Assembly (NCBI GenBank): GCA_038260305.1 | Contig: JBBSNY010000014.1 | Location: 1-64,000 of the forward strand | Direction of reading: 5' to 3' | DNA length: 64,000 nt | DNA from: CADCVQ01 sp038260305 | GTDB lineage: Bacteria > Actinomycetota > Thermoleophilia > Solirubrobacterales > Solirubrobacteraceae | Shown here: in pieces, positions 62,566-64,000 of the stretch | How positions within the stretch are numbered: position 1 is the stretch's first letter | Layout: the number at the start of each line of letters is the position of its first letter | Program-made: the position numbers and the translations under genes | Notes under the pieces: model-generated | Seen by the model: only the letters and a program-made list of their open reading frames with translations | What the model was told of the DNA's origin: nothing | The model's database searches: none

Positions 62566-64000
62566 GTGTCCGACATCGTCATGCCGAGGCTCTCGGACTC
62601 GATGGAGGAGGGCACAATCCTGAAGTGGCTGAAGTCCAACGGCGACTCCGTCGCGCGCGGCGAGCCGCTGGCGGAGATCGAGACCGACAAGGCGACGCTG
62701 ACCTACGAGTCCGATGCGGCGGGCGTGCTGACGATCGTCGTCGCCGCGGGCGAGACGCTGCCGATCGGCGAGGTCATCGCGCGCCTGGAAGACGGCGCGG
62801 GTGGGGCGGCCTCCGGGGCGCCGACCGTCGCCGAGACGAGCGCGCCGTCCGAGGCCGAAGCCGCGCCAGAGTCCGCGCAGGCCGCCGAGCCAGCCACTCC
62901 GGAGGCGAGCCCGTCGGCCGCGCCCGCCGCCGCCGCGACAGCGCCCGAGCCATCCGCCCCGCCGACGGCGGCACCACATGCCGTGTCCGTGGCGGCACCG
63001 CCGTCCGCTGCCGGCACGCCGGCCCACGGCCTGCGGCCCGCGACCGGGCGCGTCAAGGCGTCGCCGCTCGCGCACCGGATCGCCCGCGAGCAGGGCGTCG
63101 ACCTGCGCCTCGTCACCGGCACCGGCCCCGGCGGGCGCATCGTCAAGGCCGACGTCGAGGAGGCCGCGCAGAGTGGCTCGGCGGCGGTCGGCTCGGAACC
63201 CACGCCCACGGAGGCCGCCGCGCGGCCCGCCGCCGCCTCCGCTCCGGCCAGCGGCGCCCCGCCGACAGCGGGCGCCGCTCCCGCAGCCGCCACACCCGCC
63301 GCCTCCGCACCACCCGCACCGCCGCCCGCGCCGGCAGCGGTCGAGACCGCCACCGCCAAGGGCGACATCACGATCCAGGAGCTCACGCGCATCCAGCAGG
63401 TCATCGCCCGACGGATGGCCGAATCGAAGGCGACGGTGCCCGACTTCACGCTGCGCTCGGAGATCGACATGGAGGGCTGTGTGGCGCTGCGCGCGCAGCT
63501 CAAGGCGCTCGCAGGCGACGTCCCGTCCTACAACGACATGGTCGTCCGCGCCTGCGCGCTCGCACTGCGCGAGTTCCCGCGCGCGAACGGCAGCTACAAG
63601 GACGGCAAGTTCGAGCTGCACAGCCGCGTCAACGTCGGGATCGCGGTCGCCGCGACCGACGCGCTCGTCGTGCCGACGATCTTCGACGCCGACCGTAAGT
63701 CATTGCGCGAGATCGCCCGCGAGTCGCGCGCCGTCGCCGAGCGCGTGCGCGCCGGCACCGTCACGCCGCCCGAGCTCAGCGGCGGCACGTTCACCGTCTC
63801 GAACCTCGGGATGTTCGGCGTCACGGACTTCACCGCCGTCATCAACCCGCCGCAGGCCGCGATCCTCGCCGTCGGCGCGCTCGCGCCGCGCGCCGTCGTC
63901 CGTGACGGCGAGGTCGTCGCGCGCAACACGATGGCCGTCGTGCTCGCCTGCGACCACCGGATCCTCTACGGCGCCGACGCGGCGCAGTTCCTCGCCCGCA
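62566..64000 (+). CDS. pdhC: Dihydrolipoamide acyltransferase E2 (3' end outside the window)
   Basis: GTG at 62566; the frame is open to the end of the window (about 478 residues seen). A lipoyl domain (VMPRLSDSMEEGTILKWL, ETDKATLTYES with the lipoylated Lys) is followed by an Ala/Pro linker of ~90 residues, a peripheral subunit-binding domain (ASPLAHRIAREQGVDL, GTGPGGRIVKADV), a second Ala/Pro linker, and the catalytic acyltransferase domain (RRMAESKATVPDFTL, FTVSNLGMFGV, LACDHRILYGADAA with the catalytic His and Asp neighbours). It forms the core of the complex. Only the last codons of the catalytic domain seem to be missing. Confidence 0.93.
   Translation, partial: MSDIVMPRLSDSMEEGTILKWLKSNGDSVARGEPLAEIETDKATLTYESDAAGVLTIVVAAGETLPIGEVIARLEDGAGGAASGAPTVAETSAPSEAEAAPESAQAAEPATPEASPSAAPAAAATAPEPSAPPTAAPHAVSVAAPPSAAGTPAHGLRPATGRVKASPLAHRIAREQGVDLRLVTGTGPGGRIVKADVEEAAQSGSAAVGSEPTPTEAAARPAAASAPASGAPPTAGAAPAAATPAASAPPAPPPAPAAVETATAKGDITIQELTRIQQVIARRMAESKATVPDFTLRSEIDMEGCVALRAQLKALAGDVPSYNDMVVRACALALREFPRANGSYKDGKFELHSRVNVGIAVAATDALVVPTIFDADRKSLREIARESRAVAERVRAGTVTPPELSGGTFTVSNLGMFGVTDFTAVINPPQAAILAVGALAPRAVVRDGEVVARNTMAVVLACDHRILYGADAAQFLAR

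Overview
This window looks like a stretch of chromosome from a high-GC actinobacterium. GC content is very high by eye, GTG and TTG starts are common, most genes use G or C at third codon positions, and many neighbouring genes overlap by 4 bp (ATGA or GTGA). An actinobacterial-type inositol-3-phosphate synthase next to a CDP-alcohol transferase, a FadD15-like acyl-CoA ligase and a caa3-type CtaG assembly factor fit the deep-branching Thermoleophilia (Solirubrobacterales) best. That placement is an inference. No rRNA, tRNA, CRISPR array, transposase or replication origin was seen.

Layout. (1) 1-5000 is accessory DNA: the end of a ribbon-helix-helix gene, a PD-(D/E)XK-fold protein, and a translationally coupled pair on the minus strand. 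The pair is a Cap4/DUF4297-like nuclease fused to a NACHT/STAND NTPase (2246-4867) and an unknown 373-residue partner (1128-2249). Third codon positions are less GC-saturated here than in the flanks. This is the best candidate for an undescribed (probably anti-phage) system. (2) 5000-8650 holds a FlaG-like orphan with a sigma-28-like promoter and a PAS-GAF-GGDEF-EAL-MerR fusion with degenerate catalytic motifs. (3) 8.7-24 kb is mostly housekeeping: HEAT-like protein, DEAD-box RNA helicase, cyclophilin, UppP, aldehyde dehydrogenase, DMT exporter, CtaG, secreted glycosidase, methyltransferase, SixA, Fpg and Bcp, with a decayed CoA-disulfide-reductase-like pseudogene. (4) 24-33 kb has Nth, a PfkB kinase and alpha/beta hydrolase sharing a divergent promoter, a polytopic membrane protein, then an inositol-lipid-like cassette (PAP2/IPC-synthase-like, CDP-alcohol transferase, Ino1) and FadD. 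(5) 33-36 kb has a coupled operon of four small one-helix membrane proteins, DoxX and a cupredoxin pair. (6) 36-44 kb has a glycosyltransferase-PHP fusion with a divergent UDG and a membrane protein, then a secreted protein, an MDR oxidoreductase, an M48 peptidase and YceH. (7) 44-52 kb has a secreted M14 carboxypeptidase, a PAP2 phosphatase running into a broken vapC beside an intact antitoxin, an RlmD-type RNA methyltransferase, ArgF, an EEP hydrolase and a cupredoxin lipoprotein. (8) 52-55 kb is thiamin synthesis (thiO-thiS-thiG-SnoaL under a TPP riboswitch, thiE divergent). (9) 55-64 kb carries lpdA and, 3.4 kb further on, pdhA-pdhB-pdhC (E1 alpha, E1 beta, E2); the last gene is cut by the window end.

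Two patterns cut across the window. First, at least eighteen genes have a TANNNT hexamer 6-9 nt before the start codon, the geometry of leaderless transcription. Second, several short repeats are present: an ~80-bp dispersed element in two copies, a perfect 14-bp inverted repeat inside a coding region, and 35-bp tandem duplications at the 3' ends of two genes.
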